Assembly (NCBI GenBank): GCA_964504565.1
Contig: CAZDEY010000009.1
Coordinates: 124,001-188,000, forward strand
Length of the DNA stretch: 64,000 nucleotides
Direction of reading: 5' to 3'
From: Cesiribacter sp964504565
GTDB lineage: Bacteria; Bacteroidota; Bacteroidia; Cytophagales; Cyclobacteriaceae
Shown in pieces: positions 8,123 to 17,082 of the stretch. The position numbers and the translations under genes were made by a program. Position 1 is the first letter of the stretch. Each line of letters starts with the position of its first letter. Below the pieces are notes generated by a model, which was not told where the DNA came from, did not search any database, and worked only from the letters and a program-made list of their open reading frames with translations.

Positions 8123-10975
8123 ATGAGTCCTGCTGCAGCTATACCTTTACCACCTCTTCCTGAGCTTATAAACGATGAGCTTTGCAGCGATTTGGTGCAG
8201 CTAGACCGGCAGGGCAGGGAGATAATCCAACGCTTTCACCAAGTGTATTTTCAGGCGTATGCTGAAGAACTTACCTCCCACCTTACCACACTAAACAAAA
8301 GAAGCAAGCAGCTTACCCAAGCTTCGGATTCCGGCAAAAAAGTAGAAGACTTACGGGCTATCCTTAACCGCATGCTGCAGTGGGCAGAAAGCCTTAGGCA
8401 CGAGCAATTGGCGAAAGCTGAGGAAAACCGCCGGGGTGCACTGCAGGCCTTAGAAAATAGCCTACTAAACCTTGTTGAGCCTCTGCCGGCCGAAAAAGAA
8501 ATTCTTCTCCCGCTAGAAAAGCTTGCCACCCCAGATAACGCCCCTACTGTTACCAAAATCAGGCGAATTGGCCAACGCTTTAAGGCTAATATTTACGGAG
8601 GCAAGTTATCTCGAACGGTGTCGTACGAGGAATTGGCAAATTTTTACCTGCGGCAGCAATTTATCCAATCTTCCGAAGAAGTTCTGCTGAATAGCGTAGA
8701 GCAGGAAAAAAGGTTTTGGGAACACATAAGCGATGCTTTACTCTTGCTTGAACGCTACTTGCGGGTCAACCTTCTTAATAAAGATAAGGATACCGAGCGA
8801 TTACTGGCCGAGCTTGAGCAAAGCTTTAACCTGGCCGGTCAACAACTGGTTAAGTTTTCCGATTTGAATTTAGGAAGGCTTCTTTATTTATTTCGTCTTA
8901 GCACCCAAAAACTAGCCGATTTACTGGAAAACCCCGACTCTATACGCAAAATCCAACAGGTACAGCAACAATATGCCATTCGCGAAATTCAACTGGGAGC
9001 TGTGCTTACCTTCCCCAACAAATGGCGATCTGGCATTCAGCCATCAATAAATACGGTTTACGCTCAGATATTACTACTACGGCTGCAAAACCGTATGAAG
9101 CTGGAAACTGATGCCTGGCATGTCCAGCACCAAGCGCATATTATTAAGTGGAAAAATACGCTTTCCCAGCTAAAGTCCGGAAACTATCCTTTGCCCGAGC
9201 AGATGCCCGGCCCGGCCAGTTTGCAAAGCCAACGGCAGGATATTCAGCTAAGCCTGATTGAAAAAATTCATAAGCAACCCGAGCGACTACGCATTTACCC
9301 CGCCGCCATACCCGATCGGCCAACTACTGAGGAGGAGGAATTAGCCTCTGACTACCGCTTTGATATAGAAACCGAAAATATTCAGTGGACCCGCACCCTT
9401 AGCTATATAGTTGATAACCAACTATTCAGCCCACTACGTACCGAAGCAGCCCGGCACGATGAGCAGCTAAGCTACTACCGCCAACAGGTTCTGGATGCTT
9501 TAAGCCTGCTGGTTTTTGTAGCCGATAACAAAGAAGCTGCCGCCCAGAAGGGCGAGTCGTTAGAAGAAAATATTAGAGAAGTTATAACTAAAGGCGAGGA
9601 GCTACTTACCTCATTAAGCAGTACTGCTAACAGCTCTATTGACCTGGCTTTGCAACAGGCAGTAAATATGCTTAGTTACGAAGCAGTACTGCAGGAAGCC
9701 GAGACCCTACAAAAGGAGTGGCAAACAGTTCAGGGTACTAAACTGAAGGGGCAGGTTCAGGGATTTGCTATGCGTTCGGGCAAACGAGCCCAACAGGCCC
9801 TGGCCCGACTCCTATACAGCAGTAGCGAAGGTTGGCTACTTGCCCGGCAGGTTTTACACGAGCCGCCGCGAGGCATTAACTTAGCCCGACTGTTGCACCT
9901 AAAAAGCGAAATTTGTCCGCGCCCCGGCGTTTGGGAAAACCTGCCGCCCCTGTACAAAAACTTATTTACCCACAGTTCGGTAATTGGTCAGGATTTTTGG
10001 GTAAACCGAAAAAAAGAATTAGCTGCGGTTGAGCAAGCCATTACTTGGCACCGACAGGGGCAGGCCGGGGCGTTAATTATTACCGGCCCGCCCGGTATGG
10101 GAAAAACGGCTTTGTGTCGAAGAGCCCTAAACAGCCTGGCTCCTAGCCAACGGGTCTATTTTATAAATCCGCCCCGCTCGGGCAGTGCCAGCCTAAAAGT
10201 ATGGAAGAACAGTTTAGAAGACGCAGTTGGTAGCTCTCTTACCTCTGATATGGCTTTAAATAGGCTGGACAAGTTTTCGGCAATAGTTATTCCGGATTTA
10301 GAATTGTGGTGGGAACGACGGCCGGGCGGTTTAGAAGTAATTAATGAACTATTAAGGTTAATTAGGCAGCACGGCGATAGGTTGTTGTTTGTATTTACTG
10401 CCAATACGGCTACCTTAAATATACTAGAACAACTAACTGCCATTAGCGAGCACGCCCTGCTAATTATGGAATCGCAGCCTATGAGTGCCCGCCAGTTGCA
10501 GGAGTTAATACTTATTAGGCACCGGGCCGGGGGGTTAAAACTTTTCTGGAAAAACCAGCCGGAGGAAGAAATTTCAGCTTTTTCTGTTGCCCGTTTATTC
10601 AGCCAGTTATTTAGCTATTCTTTGGGAAACCCGGGATTAACGCTAACCGGCTGGCTGGCAGCAATTGACAGGGTTGAAGGCAAAAATATCTATATAGATA
10701 AAATAGTGCAGCCTGATTTTAGCCCATTGAACGATTTACCCTCTACATGGCAGATATGGTTAAGTCAGTTTGTCTTACACCGAAATCTTACTAGTGAACG
10801 TTTAGCCCGCTTGCTACCCGGTAATACAACCCCTACCTCGGAAATTTTAGGCCATTTACAACGCGCCGGGCTAATTACAGCAATTCAACCCGATATTTAC
10901 CAGGTACAAGATACGGTTGCCCCGCTGGTTTACCGCAGTTTGGTTGATAAGGGTGTAATTAACGGGAAGTCATGA
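8123..10975 (+). CDS. Large P-loop (AAA+-like) ATPase with long helical N-terminus
   Basis: A 950-residue protein. About 620 residues at the N-terminus are helical and charged, with coiled-coil character and no family I recognise. A P-loop follows, GPPGMGKT at residues 655-662, with a Walker B-like IVIPDLE near 721-727 and a sensor-like strand LLFVFTANT near 755. The C-terminal 100 residues look like a winged helix (LARLLPGNTTPTSEILGHL and GLITAIQPDIYQV). There is no signal peptide, so it is likely cytoplasmic. The stop overlaps the start of the next gene by four bases (ATGA). The architecture resembles STAND or AAA+ switch ATPases, but the substrate or partner is unknown; the coupled MscS-like protein is the best guess. 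Confidence 0.75.
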   Translation: MSPAAAIPLPPLPELINDELCSDLVQLDRQGREIIQRFHQVYFQAYAEELTSHLTTLNKRSKQLTQASDSGKKVEDLRAILNRMLQWAESLRHEQLAKAEENRRGALQALENSLLNLVEPLPAEKEILLPLEKLATPDNAPTVTKIRRIGQRFKANIYGGKLSRTVSYEELANFYLRQQFIQSSEEVLLNSVEQEKRFWEHISDALLLLERYLRVNLLNKDKDTERLLAELEQSFNLAGQQLVKFSDLNLGRLLYLFRLSTQKLADLLENPDSIRKIQQVQQQYAIREIQLGAVLTFPNKWRSGIQPSINTVYAQILLLRLQNRMKLETDAWHVQHQAHIIKWKNTLSQLKSGNYPLPEQMPGPASLQSQRQDIQLSLIEKIHKQPERLRIYPAAIPDRPTTEEEELASDYRFDIETENIQWTRTLSYIVDNQLFSPLRTEAARHDEQLSYYRQQVLDALSLLVFVADNKEAAAQKGESLEENIREVITKGEELLTSLSSTANSSIDLALQQAVNMLSYEAVLQEAETLQKEWQTVQGTKLKGQVQGFAMRSGKRAQQALARLLYSSSEGWLLARQVLHEPPRGINLARLLHLKSEICPRPGVWENLPPLYKNLFTHSSVIGQDFWVNRKKELAAVEQAITWHRQGQAGALIITGPPGMGKTALCRRALNSLAPSQRVYFINPPRSGSASLKVWKNSLEDAVGSSLTSDMALNRLDKFSAIVIPDLELWWERRPGGLEVINELLRLIRQHGDRLLFVFTANTATLNILEQLTAISEHALLIMESQPMSARQLQELILIRHRAGGLKLFWKNQPEEEISAFSVARLFSQLFSYSLGNPGLTLTGWLAAIDRVEGKNIYIDKIVQPDFSPLNDLPSTWQIWLSQFVLHRNLTSERLARLLPGNTTPTSEILGHLQRAGLITAIQPDIYQVQDTVAPLVYRSLVDKGVINGKS

Positions 10976-11640
10976 GCATCTGGATAAACCTTTTTTTATT
11001 TATTCTTGCGCTCTGGCTTCTGTTGCGCCTATTGCGAGTTGCCCTAAAGAAAAGCCGTTACGCCAACTATTTGGTATACCTGCAACGGAGCGAACGGGCC
11101 CTTTGGCTAATTCTGGTTAACTGGTTTCTGCTTAGTAAGGTGGACGAGGAACCTAAAGCCGCCTGGTTACTACCGGTAACCTTGGCACTTTTAGTAGCTT
11201 ATGCCTACCAAGAGTGGATTTCAGGCTGGCTGTTTACCAGCTTTCATACTATTCAGGAAGGCCAAAAGATTAAAATTGGAACGTACCAGGGCCAAATAAC
11301 CCAGATTACCAGCCGACACATAGCACTAAAGCAAGCCAATGGAGAAGTAATAGTACCGTTTGCCGGTATATTGTGGAAGCCGGTATGGTTTGGTCAAGCC
11401 CAGCCGGGCCAACCTAAAAACCGCCATCGAATAATTATACTGCCCCAAGAGAAAGATAAGGTAAACGAACTAAGCCAAATACTTTACGAGAAAGTATGGA
11501 CCTACCCCGGAATCCTAAGCAAACCGGCCCCCAGCGTACAAATCTCCGAAAGTGAGCAGGGCGAAAGCCGGATTGAAGTTTGGGTAAGCTTGCTGCCCAA
11601 CCAATCGGTAGAGGCGTTAGAAACCTTCCTCAAGCAATAA
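10972..11640 (+). CDS. Small membrane protein with MscS-like beta domain
   Basis: A 222-residue protein with a first helix at about 3-22 and two more between 42 and 86. A segment follows that closely resembles the MscS pore-adjacent beta domain: IQEGQKIKIGTYQGQITQI, then ANGEVIVPFAGIL, the counterpart of DG-x-V-x-IPN. The remaining C-terminal part resembles the alpha/beta vestibule domain. It lacks the long sensor region of big channels and the canonical glycine-rich pore helix is not obvious. It is translationally coupled to the ATPase upstream, which suggests that the ATPase controls or is anchored by it. A mechanosensitive channel role is inferred, not shown. Confidence 0.75.
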   Translation: MSIWINLFLFILALWLLLRLLRVALKKSRYANYLVYLQRSERALWLILVNWFLLSKVDEEPKAAWLLPVTLALLVAYAYQEWISGWLFTSFHTIQEGQKIKIGTYQGQITQITSRHIALKQANGEVIVPFAGILWKPVWFGQAQPGQPKNRHRIIILPQEKDKVNELSQILYEKVWTYPGILSKPAPSVQISESEQGESRIEVWVSLLPNQSVEALETFLKQ

Positions 11641-11671
11641 AAAAGGCTACCTCGCCAGGAAGTAGCCTTTT
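11641..11671. terminator. Bidirectional terminator between MscS-like gene and sucD
   Basis: A perfect ten-pair stem (AAAAGGCTAC with GTAGCCTTTT) with an 11-base loop lies between two convergent genes. It carries an A run on one side and T run on the other, so it can act on both strands. Confidence 0.85.
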
Positions 11672-11689
11672 AAAAATTTTTGGTGCCAA

Positions 11690-12580
11690 TTAAGCAGTTA
11701 CACCCGCTTCTTTTAGCACCTTGGCAGTTGCAGCCCCAATTTCTGCTGGAGAATCAACTACAGTAATACCGTTCTCACGCATAATTTTCATTTTAGCGGC
11801 GGCGGTATCATCGGCTCCGCCAATAATTGCTCCGGCGTGGCCCATACGACGTCCCGGAGGGGCAGTCTGGCCGGCAATGAAGCCGATAACCGGCTTTTGG
11901 TTGCCATTTTCTTTAATCCAGCGGGCAGCTACGGCTTCGTAATTACCACCAATTTCACCAATCATTACAATGGCATCGGTTTCCGGGTCGTTCATTAATA
12001 GTTCAACCGCATCTTTAGTAGGGGTGCCTATAATAGGGTCGCCGCCAATACCAATAGCCGTGCTTATACCTAACCCAGCTTTTACAATTTGGTCGGCCGC
12101 TTCATAAGTCAGGGTTCCGGATTTGGAAACTATACCTACACGACCTGATTTGAATACGAAGCCCGGCATAATACCAACCTTAGCTTCGCCCGGCGTAATT
12201 ACACCGGGGCAGTTAGGGCCGATTAGGCGCACATTTTTACCTTTCAGGTAATTTTTGGCCATCATCATATCCTTAACCGGAATGCCTTCGGTAATAGTAA
12301 TAATAACCCCGATACCGGCATCAGCCGCTTCCATAATAGCATCAGCCGCAAAGGCCGGTGGCACAAATATAATGGTAACGTCGGCCCCGGTTTTTTCAAC
12401 CGCTTCGGCTACTGTATTAAAAACCGGCTTTTCCAGGTGGGTTTGCCCGCCTTTGCCCGGAGTTACGCCACCAACTACGTTAGTACCGTACTCAATCATT
12501 TGCCCGGCGTGGAAAGTGCCCTCAGAGCCGGTAAAGCCCTGTACAATTACCTTGGAATTTTTATTTACTAAAACGCTCAT
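11690..12580 (-). CDS. sucD: Succinate-CoA ligase, ADP-forming, alpha subunit
   Basis: A 296-residue TCA-cycle enzyme subunit that binds CoA and carries the phosphorylated histidine. The CoA-binding Rossmann region GFTGSEGTFHAGQMIEYG and the later IGPNCPGVITPGEAKVGIMP are intact. The active-site loop GHAGAIIGGADDTAAAK contains the phosphohistidine. Length matches the E. coli type. The beta subunit gene (sucC) is not in this window, so the two are unlinked here or farther away. A good promoter lies just upstream. Confidence 0.97.
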   Translation of the reverse strand: MSVLVNKNSKVIVQGFTGSEGTFHAGQMIEYGTNVVGGVTPGKGGQTHLEKPVFNTVAEAVEKTGADVTIIFVPPAFAADAIMEAADAGIGVIITITEGIPVKDMMMAKNYLKGKNVRLIGPNCPGVITPGEAKVGIMPGFVFKSGRVGIVSKSGTLTYEAADQIVKAGLGISTAIGIGGDPIIGTPTKDAVELLMNDPETDAIVMIGEIGGNYEAVAARWIKENGNQKPVIGFIAGQTAPPGRRMGHAGAIIGGADDTAAAKMKIMRENGITVVDSPAEIGAATAKVLKEAGVTA

Positions 12581-12601
12581 GCTAAAAATTTATGCTTTGT
12601 G

Positions 12602-12632
12602 CAAAAATATAAAAAAGGCCCGCACGGGCAAA
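12602..12632 (-). promoter_or_regulatory. Promoter of sucD with an embedded palindrome
   Basis: On the minus strand TTTG (12632-12629), a 19-base spacer and TATTTTTG (12609-12602) fit the Bacteroidota consensus exactly. The leader before the ATG at 12580 would be about 15 bases. The spacer contains the palindrome GCCCGTGCGGGC (12629-12618), followed by a T run. It could be an operator, or a leftover terminator of an upstream minus-strand gene. Confidence 0.7.
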
Positions 12633-12639
12633 GAATATT

Positions 12640-13146
12640 AAATTTACCTAAATACGATTATATATTAAGGCTACATTTAACTAAGTGCGTAATATCTAAA
12701 ATAGTTATAGAAACCGATTTTTTTAAGTGAGATAGTACTGCCTCTTTATCCCAGCCGGGTGGCAATACATTTTTAACCTTATACCCTTATTCCTTTATCC
12801 ATTTTCGGCTAACCTGTCCATCAATAGCATCCACAATTGATCATATTTCGCTAATATGAATATTTTTGTTAATCCTCCATATGCAGTAAGCCAGTGCTTA
12901 ATTAGCTGAACCAGCCGCCGGAATTAGTGTATATAATTTATCAATGTACATAAGCACCTCTGTATACCAGTCATCCATTTTGTGTTTGGCATCTTTCAGG
13001 CACCTCTTCAAAATAATAAATTTCTCCCGGTAATTCTGGGTCGGTAGCATATAGTTTATTACTCCGTCCTGTCATTAGATAAATATCTGCGCATCGGAGA
13101 AATAATGACCGATTAATAGTTAGAAAGTACGTTTTCGAAATCTATT
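12640..13146 (-). pseudogene. Probable decayed coding region
   Basis: This 500-base stretch has no long frame, but minus-strand pieces look protein-like in different frames. One is an open 50-codon stretch at 13050-12898 with a helical, charged composition ending TLIPAAGSAN. Another, ending at 12658, reads VLPPGWDKEAVLSHLKKSV and has an in-frame stop shortly before it. A third, near 13060-12980, reads YATDPELPGEIYYFEEVPE. Together they suggest one or two broken genes. The stretch ends at a scaffold gap, so assembly error could contribute. No family could be assigned. Confidence 0.35.
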
Positions 13147-13156
13147 NNNNNNNNNN
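13147..13156. other. Scaffold gap (10 N)
   Basis: Ten N of placeholder length. It lies 25 bases downstream of the stop of the DUF616 gene and borders the decayed stretch, so the true distance between them is unknown. Confidence 0.95.
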
Positions 13157-13181
13157 CAGTGTTTTGTGATGAAAGTGGCAT

Positions 13182-13928
13182 TTATACTAATCCTAACAGA
13201 GATTTGACTTTGTACAAAAAGATTTTTTTTGTGTAGTTATCTCGGTGTTTACCCATACGATAAAAGTGACTGTGGCGCCTTAGATCACCTTCAAGTACAC
13301 CAATATTTAAACCTGTTTTCCATACAGCATAGTCAAAACTTAATTGGTCGCGCTTGCTACCGTTGGCCACTTCCTTCCACCATAGTTCCATAGTTTCTAC
13401 TATACTGCTTACCGTATGGTTTCGCAGTAGAACCGCGCTAAAAACCAGACCATTATTTTCTGGGTACCCCTCTTGCCTGTAACGTTCTATTTGACGTTGC
13501 ATTATATGTTGTTGGTCTTTGCTTACACCTTCGTTATTGGCCCAGGCTACTAAAGCTTCGTACTCCTGATAAACACAATTTCGGGCATCTTGCTTACATT
13601 GGTTGTGGTCAAACACCCACATGGGTTTTTCTTCCAGCTTTTCCCTAGCAAAGTCAGCGGCCTTATTTCTAATTAAATAATTTCCGTCAATCCATATACT
13701 TTGATCATACTGATTTGGCAGCACTCGGTGCGGGAGTATTTTGTGATAGCGGGCGTTTCGGGTAGGGTCTTCAAACCGGGGTTCAACTTCTATAACATTC
13801 CACGGCCGGGCATTCCGGGGGCGGTCGCTAAAACATAGGTAATCAACGCCTTTATATTTGGGCTGAGGTATTAACCCATCGTACTCTCCAAAAATTGCTG
13901 TGTAAATAACTAACTTACCCATTTTCAA
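13182..13928 (-). CDS. Glycosyltransferase-like protein of the DUF616 (TOD1/MUCI70) family
   Basis: A 248-residue protein that begins with VIYTAIFGEYD, then VDYLCFSDR, RNARYHKILPHR and QSIWIDGNYLI, the order of blocks typical of the TOD1/MUCI70 glycosyltransferase-like domain. The IDGN segment occupies the position of a DXD-type metal site. Later MQRQIERYRQEGYP and SKRDQLSFDYAVWKTG are also family-like. It is transcribed away from a GT2 glycosyltransferase 54 bases away, so both may modify the same surface glycan. Its acceptor and sugar donor are unknown. Confidence 0.82.
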   Translation of the reverse strand: MKMGKLVIYTAIFGEYDGLIPQPKYKGVDYLCFSDRPRNARPWNVIEVEPRFEDPTRNARYHKILPHRVLPNQYDQSIWIDGNYLIRNKAADFAREKLEEKPMWVFDHNQCKQDARNCVYQEYEALVAWANNEGVSKDQQHIMQRQIERYRQEGYPENNGLVFSAVLLRNHTVSSIVETMELWWKEVANGSKRDQLSFDYAVWKTGLNIGVLEGDLRRHSHFYRMGKHRDNYTKKIFLYKVKSLLGLV

Positions 13929-13934
13929 ATTTAC

Positions 13935-13942
13935 TAACTTTG
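13935..13942 (+). promoter_or_regulatory. -7 promoter element for the GT2 gene
   Basis: TAACTTTG fits TAnnTTTG and lies 41 bases before the ATG at 13983. No convincing TTTG is seen 19-21 bases upstream. Confidence 0.4.
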
Positions 13943-13982
13943 AACGTTAAGCCCCACTTAGTTAGAAAAAATACATGTCAAC

Positions 13983-14846
13983 ATGACGCCTACCATTTCA
14001 ATTATCTTATCTGTTTATAACCAATTTGATAGGCTGGAAAAAGTTTTCGCCGGACTAGAACACCAAAAATTTACTGATTTTGAAATAATAGTTTCCGACG
14101 ATGGTTCCTCTGATGAATTTTTAACGAAACTCAATAACTACGCCCAAGCCAGCCCTTTAACAATTAAACATGTATGGCACGAAGATAAAGGATTTAGAAA
14201 AACGACAATATTGAATAAATCAGTACAGGCTGCCACGGCTGACTACCTGCTGTTTTTAGACGGCGATTGCGTACCTCATCCTAGGTTTTTAGAAGAACAC
14301 ATCCGTAACCGGGAACCGAACACCATAGTAACCGGCCGCCGGGTGTTCCTGTCTCCCAAGCTTACCGATTGGTTAACCTTGGAAAAAATTAGGGAGGGCA
14401 TTCACGGCTCGTCAGGTTTTATGCTTAAAATTTTAGCCGATAGTGTATGGGGTGAAACTATTCAGGCTGAAAAAAGCCTGTACAAGCGTAATTTACCGTT
14501 TGGCTTCTTGTTGAAAGAAAAATACAAAGGAATTTTAGGGTGCAATTTCAGCCTGTATAAGCAGGAATTACTAGAAATTAACGGCTTTGATGAACGCTAC
14601 CGTGCCCCAGCTATTGGCGAAGATACTGACTTGCAGTACCGATTCGCCATGCTAAATAAGAAATTCAAACCTATAACGTACTATGCCCTACAGTACCACC
14701 TATACCACAAACAACAAGCCCGCCCGCAAATAAATAAGGATATTATGCAAACCGTAATTGATGCCGGCAAGCCCTGGACTGAGTACGGTATACAAAAATC
14801 TGAAGCAGCCCAAGCCTACCTAAAAACACTAAGCCCGACCAACTAA
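13983..14846 (+). CDS. Family 2 glycosyltransferase
   Basis: A 287-residue GT-A fold enzyme. The N-terminus TISIILSVYNQFDRLEKV and IIVSDDGSSD are the nucleotide-sugar binding start, and LFLDGDCVPH contains the DXD metal-binding motif. The C-terminal part NGFDERYRAPAIGEDTDL matches the galactosyltransferase-type C-terminal domain with its conserved acidic ED. It has no membrane helix, so it is probably cytoplasmic or peripheral. The divergent DUF616 gene suggests a small surface-glycan locus. Its product cannot be named. Confidence 0.9.
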   Translation: MTPTISIILSVYNQFDRLEKVFAGLEHQKFTDFEIIVSDDGSSDEFLTKLNNYAQASPLTIKHVWHEDKGFRKTTILNKSVQAATADYLLFLDGDCVPHPRFLEEHIRNREPNTIVTGRRVFLSPKLTDWLTLEKIREGIHGSSGFMLKILADSVWGETIQAEKSLYKRNLPFGFLLKEKYKGILGCNFSLYKQELLEINGFDERYRAPAIGEDTDLQYRFAMLNKKFKPITYYALQYHLYHKQQARPQINKDIMQTVIDAGKPWTEYGIQKSEAAQAYLKTLSPTN

Positions 14847-14862
14847 ATGATCGGGCTTAAAA
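14831..14862. terminator. Terminator between convergent GT2 and ahcY genes
   Basis: AAGCCCGA (14831-14838) pairs with TCGGGCTT (14851-14858). The left arm lies inside the last codons of the GT2 gene. T runs on the plus side follow. Confidence 0.65.
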
Positions 14863-14881
14863 TTTTGCAATCTACTGAAGC

Positions 14882-16189
14882 TTAGTAGCGGTAGTATTCC
14901 GGCTTAAACGGGCCTTCTACTTCTACCCCAATATACTCAGCTTGATCCTTAGAAAGCGTTTCCAGCTCTACGCCGATTTTAGCCAGGTGAAGCATCGCTA
15001 CTTTTTCGTCAAGGTGTTTAGGTAGCATGTACACCTTATTTTCGTAGGCTTCGCTGTTAGTCCAAAGCTCTAGCTGAGCCAGTACCTGGTTGGTAAAGCT
15101 ATTGCTCATTACAAAGCTTGGGTGGCCAGTAGCGCAACCCAGGTTTACTAAACGGCCTTCTGCCAAAAGAATAATATCATTACCGTTTACATTGTAAAGG
15201 TCTACCTGCGGCTTAATTTCGCTTTTGGTATTGCCGTGGTTCTTGTTTAACCAGGCAACGTCAATTTCATTATCGAAGTGACCGATATTACATACAATAG
15301 CCTTATCCTTCATTTTCTCGAAGTGCTCACCGGTAATAATATCTTTGTTACCGGTAGCCGTAACCACAATATCGGCGCGAGAAACCGCATCGGACATTTT
15401 CTTTACTTCGTAGCCGTCCATAGCGGCCTGAAGTGCACAAATTGGGTCAATTTCGGTAACAATCACGCGAACGCCGGCACCGCGTAGTGAAGCCGCCGAA
15501 CCTTTACCAACATCGCCGTAGCCGGCAACAACCGCAACTTTACCCGCCAGCATCACGTCGGTAGCCCGGCGAATAGCATCAACCAAGCTTTCTTTACAAC
15601 CGTACTTATTATCGAACTTCGACTTGGTAACCGAATCGTTAATATTTATGGCCGGCATTGGCAGGGTACCTTTGCGCATGCGCTCGTATAGGCGGTGAAC
15701 GCCGGTAGTAGTTTCTTCGGAAAGTCCTTTAATATTCTGAACTAACTCCGGAAAACGGTCCAATACCATATTGGTAAGGTCGCCACCATCATCCAGAATC
15801 ATATTAAGCGGCTGGTCGCCTTCAAAGGCAAACAGGGTTTGCTCAATACACCAGTCAAATTCTTTCTCGGTCATACCCTTCCAGGCAAAAACCGGAATGC
15901 CGGCAGCGGCAATAGCAGCGGCAGCATGGTCCTGAGTAGAAAAAATATTACAGCTTGACCAAGTAACTTCAGCCCCTAGCTCAACCAGCGTTTCAATTAG
16001 AACGGCGGTCTGGATAGTCATGTGCAGACAACCCGCAATGCGAGCACCTTTCAGAGGCTTCTCTTTGCCATATTCCTCGCGCAGTGACATAAGGCCCGGC
16101 ATTTCTGCCTCAGCCAGCCTAATTTCTTTGCGGCCCCAATCGGCCAGGGAAATATCTTTTACTTTGTAATTCTGCTTAGTATCTATCAT
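14882..16189 (-). CDS. ahcY: Adenosylhomocysteinase
   Basis: A 435-residue NAD-dependent cytoplasmic enzyme that splits S-adenosylhomocysteine into adenosine and homocysteine in the methylation cycle. Visible motifs are HMTIQTAVLIETL, EETTTGVHRLYERM, NDSVTKSKFDN with the substrate-binding Lys and Asp, the NAD fold GYGDVGKGSAASLRGAG, and the C-terminal FKPEYYRY that reaches into the neighbouring subunit. I chose ATG at 16189 rather than an in-frame ATG at 16264, because MIDTKQNYKVKDISLADWG is the usual N-terminus and a promoter element lies directly before it. Confidence 0.97.
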   Translation of the reverse strand: MIDTKQNYKVKDISLADWGRKEIRLAEAEMPGLMSLREEYGKEKPLKGARIAGCLHMTIQTAVLIETLVELGAEVTWSSCNIFSTQDHAAAAIAAAGIPVFAWKGMTEKEFDWCIEQTLFAFEGDQPLNMILDDGGDLTNMVLDRFPELVQNIKGLSEETTTGVHRLYERMRKGTLPMPAININDSVTKSKFDNKYGCKESLVDAIRRATDVMLAGKVAVVAGYGDVGKGSAASLRGAGVRVIVTEIDPICALQAAMDGYEVKKMSDAVSRADIVVTATGNKDIITGEHFEKMKDKAIVCNIGHFDNEIDVAWLNKNHGNTKSEIKPQVDLYNVNGNDIILLAEGRLVNLGCATGHPSFVMSNSFTNQVLAQLELWTNSEAYENKVYMLPKHLDEKVAMLHLAKIGVELETLSKDQAEYIGVEVEGPFKPEYYRY

Positions 16190-16209
16190 ATCTAAAAATT
16201 TATATAGCA

Positions 16210-16217
16210 CAAAGGTA
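16210..16217 (-). promoter_or_regulatory. -7 promoter element of ahcY
   Basis: TACCTTTG on the minus strand fits TAnnTTTG and lies 20 bases before the chosen ATG at 16189. This supports the shorter start. No clear -33 element is seen. Confidence 0.5.
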
Positions 16218-16250
16218 AGAAATGATGGTAAATATTCTAAGCCGAACGGC

Positions 16251-17045
16251 TTATACAATATCATTTTCCATCACAAATTCAATTTCTTTTATAGCGTAGG
16301 GCTGGGTAAGTCCTTGCCTATCTTCTACCAGCAATCTTCCAATGGAATCAATACCAGTTATTATTCCGCTGAAAACTATACTGCCGGCCCTAAATATTCT
16401 GGTTTGCTGGTAGCCTAGCATAGCCTTTAAATATTCGTTCACCATACCTTCCCTGTTTCGGCCTAGCCGTTTAAGCTGCAGGTAGCGCTTTTCTATACTC
16501 AGTAGTAGCTTACATATTAATTCTTCTCTGTTAAAAAATTGCCCGGTTTCTAGTTTTAGCGAGGTAGCCGCGGCTGTGCTGAATTGGGTCTGATTTACAT
16601 TTAGGCCAATGCCCACTACCGAGGCTTCTAACTGGTTCCCTTTTATAAGGTTCTCAATTAGCATACCGCCTACTTTCATTTCTCCTACATATAGGTCATT
16701 GGGCCATTTAATTTGAGGATTTTTTAGCGGCAATTCTGTCAGTAAATCAAAAATGGCAAGGGATATGCTGATAGTTAAGCAAAACTGTTCCTGTATAGTC
16801 AGGAATTTAGGATAGAGTACTAGCGAAAACGTTAAATTCTGTTCCGGAGCTGCTTCCCACCTATTGCCTCGCTGGCCTCGGCCGGCAGTTTGGTTATTAG
16901 TGAACAGTACTGTTCCTTCAGCCGGTTTGTTATATTGGCCACCGGAGTTTAGCATTTGTAAAAGTTGGGAGTTGGTTGACTGACATTGTGGCAGCGAAAT
17001 GAACGACCTTCCGATAAATAAGGTTTCTAAAGGGAGATTTAGCAC
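16251..17045 (-). CDS. birA: Biotin-[acetyl-CoA-carboxylase] ligase
   Basis: A 264-residue enzyme that activates biotin with ATP and attaches it to the carboxylase carrier protein. The biotinyl-AMP loop is visible as AGRGQRGNRWEA, followed by IKWPNDLYVGEMKVGGML with the catalytic lysines, and VVGIGLNVNQ. It lacks the N-terminal DNA-binding domain, so it is an enzyme only and not a repressor. It appears to start at GTG at 17045. It lies divergently from rsfS with 37 bases between them, an arrangement common in this phylum. Confidence 0.93.
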   Translation of the reverse strand: MLNLPLETLFIGRSFISLPQCQSTNSQLLQMLNSGGQYNKPAEGTVLFTNNQTAGRGQRGNRWEAAPEQNLTFSLVLYPKFLTIQEQFCLTISISLAIFDLLTELPLKNPQIKWPNDLYVGEMKVGGMLIENLIKGNQLEASVVGIGLNVNQTQFSTAAATSLKLETGQFFNREELICKLLLSIEKRYLQLKRLGRNREGMVNEYLKAMLGYQQTRIFRAGSIVFSGIITGIDSIGRLLVEDRQGLTQPYAIKEIEFVMENDIV

Positions 17046-17082
17046 GTTTTTGCGTAATTTACCAGCAATTTAACAACACTAC

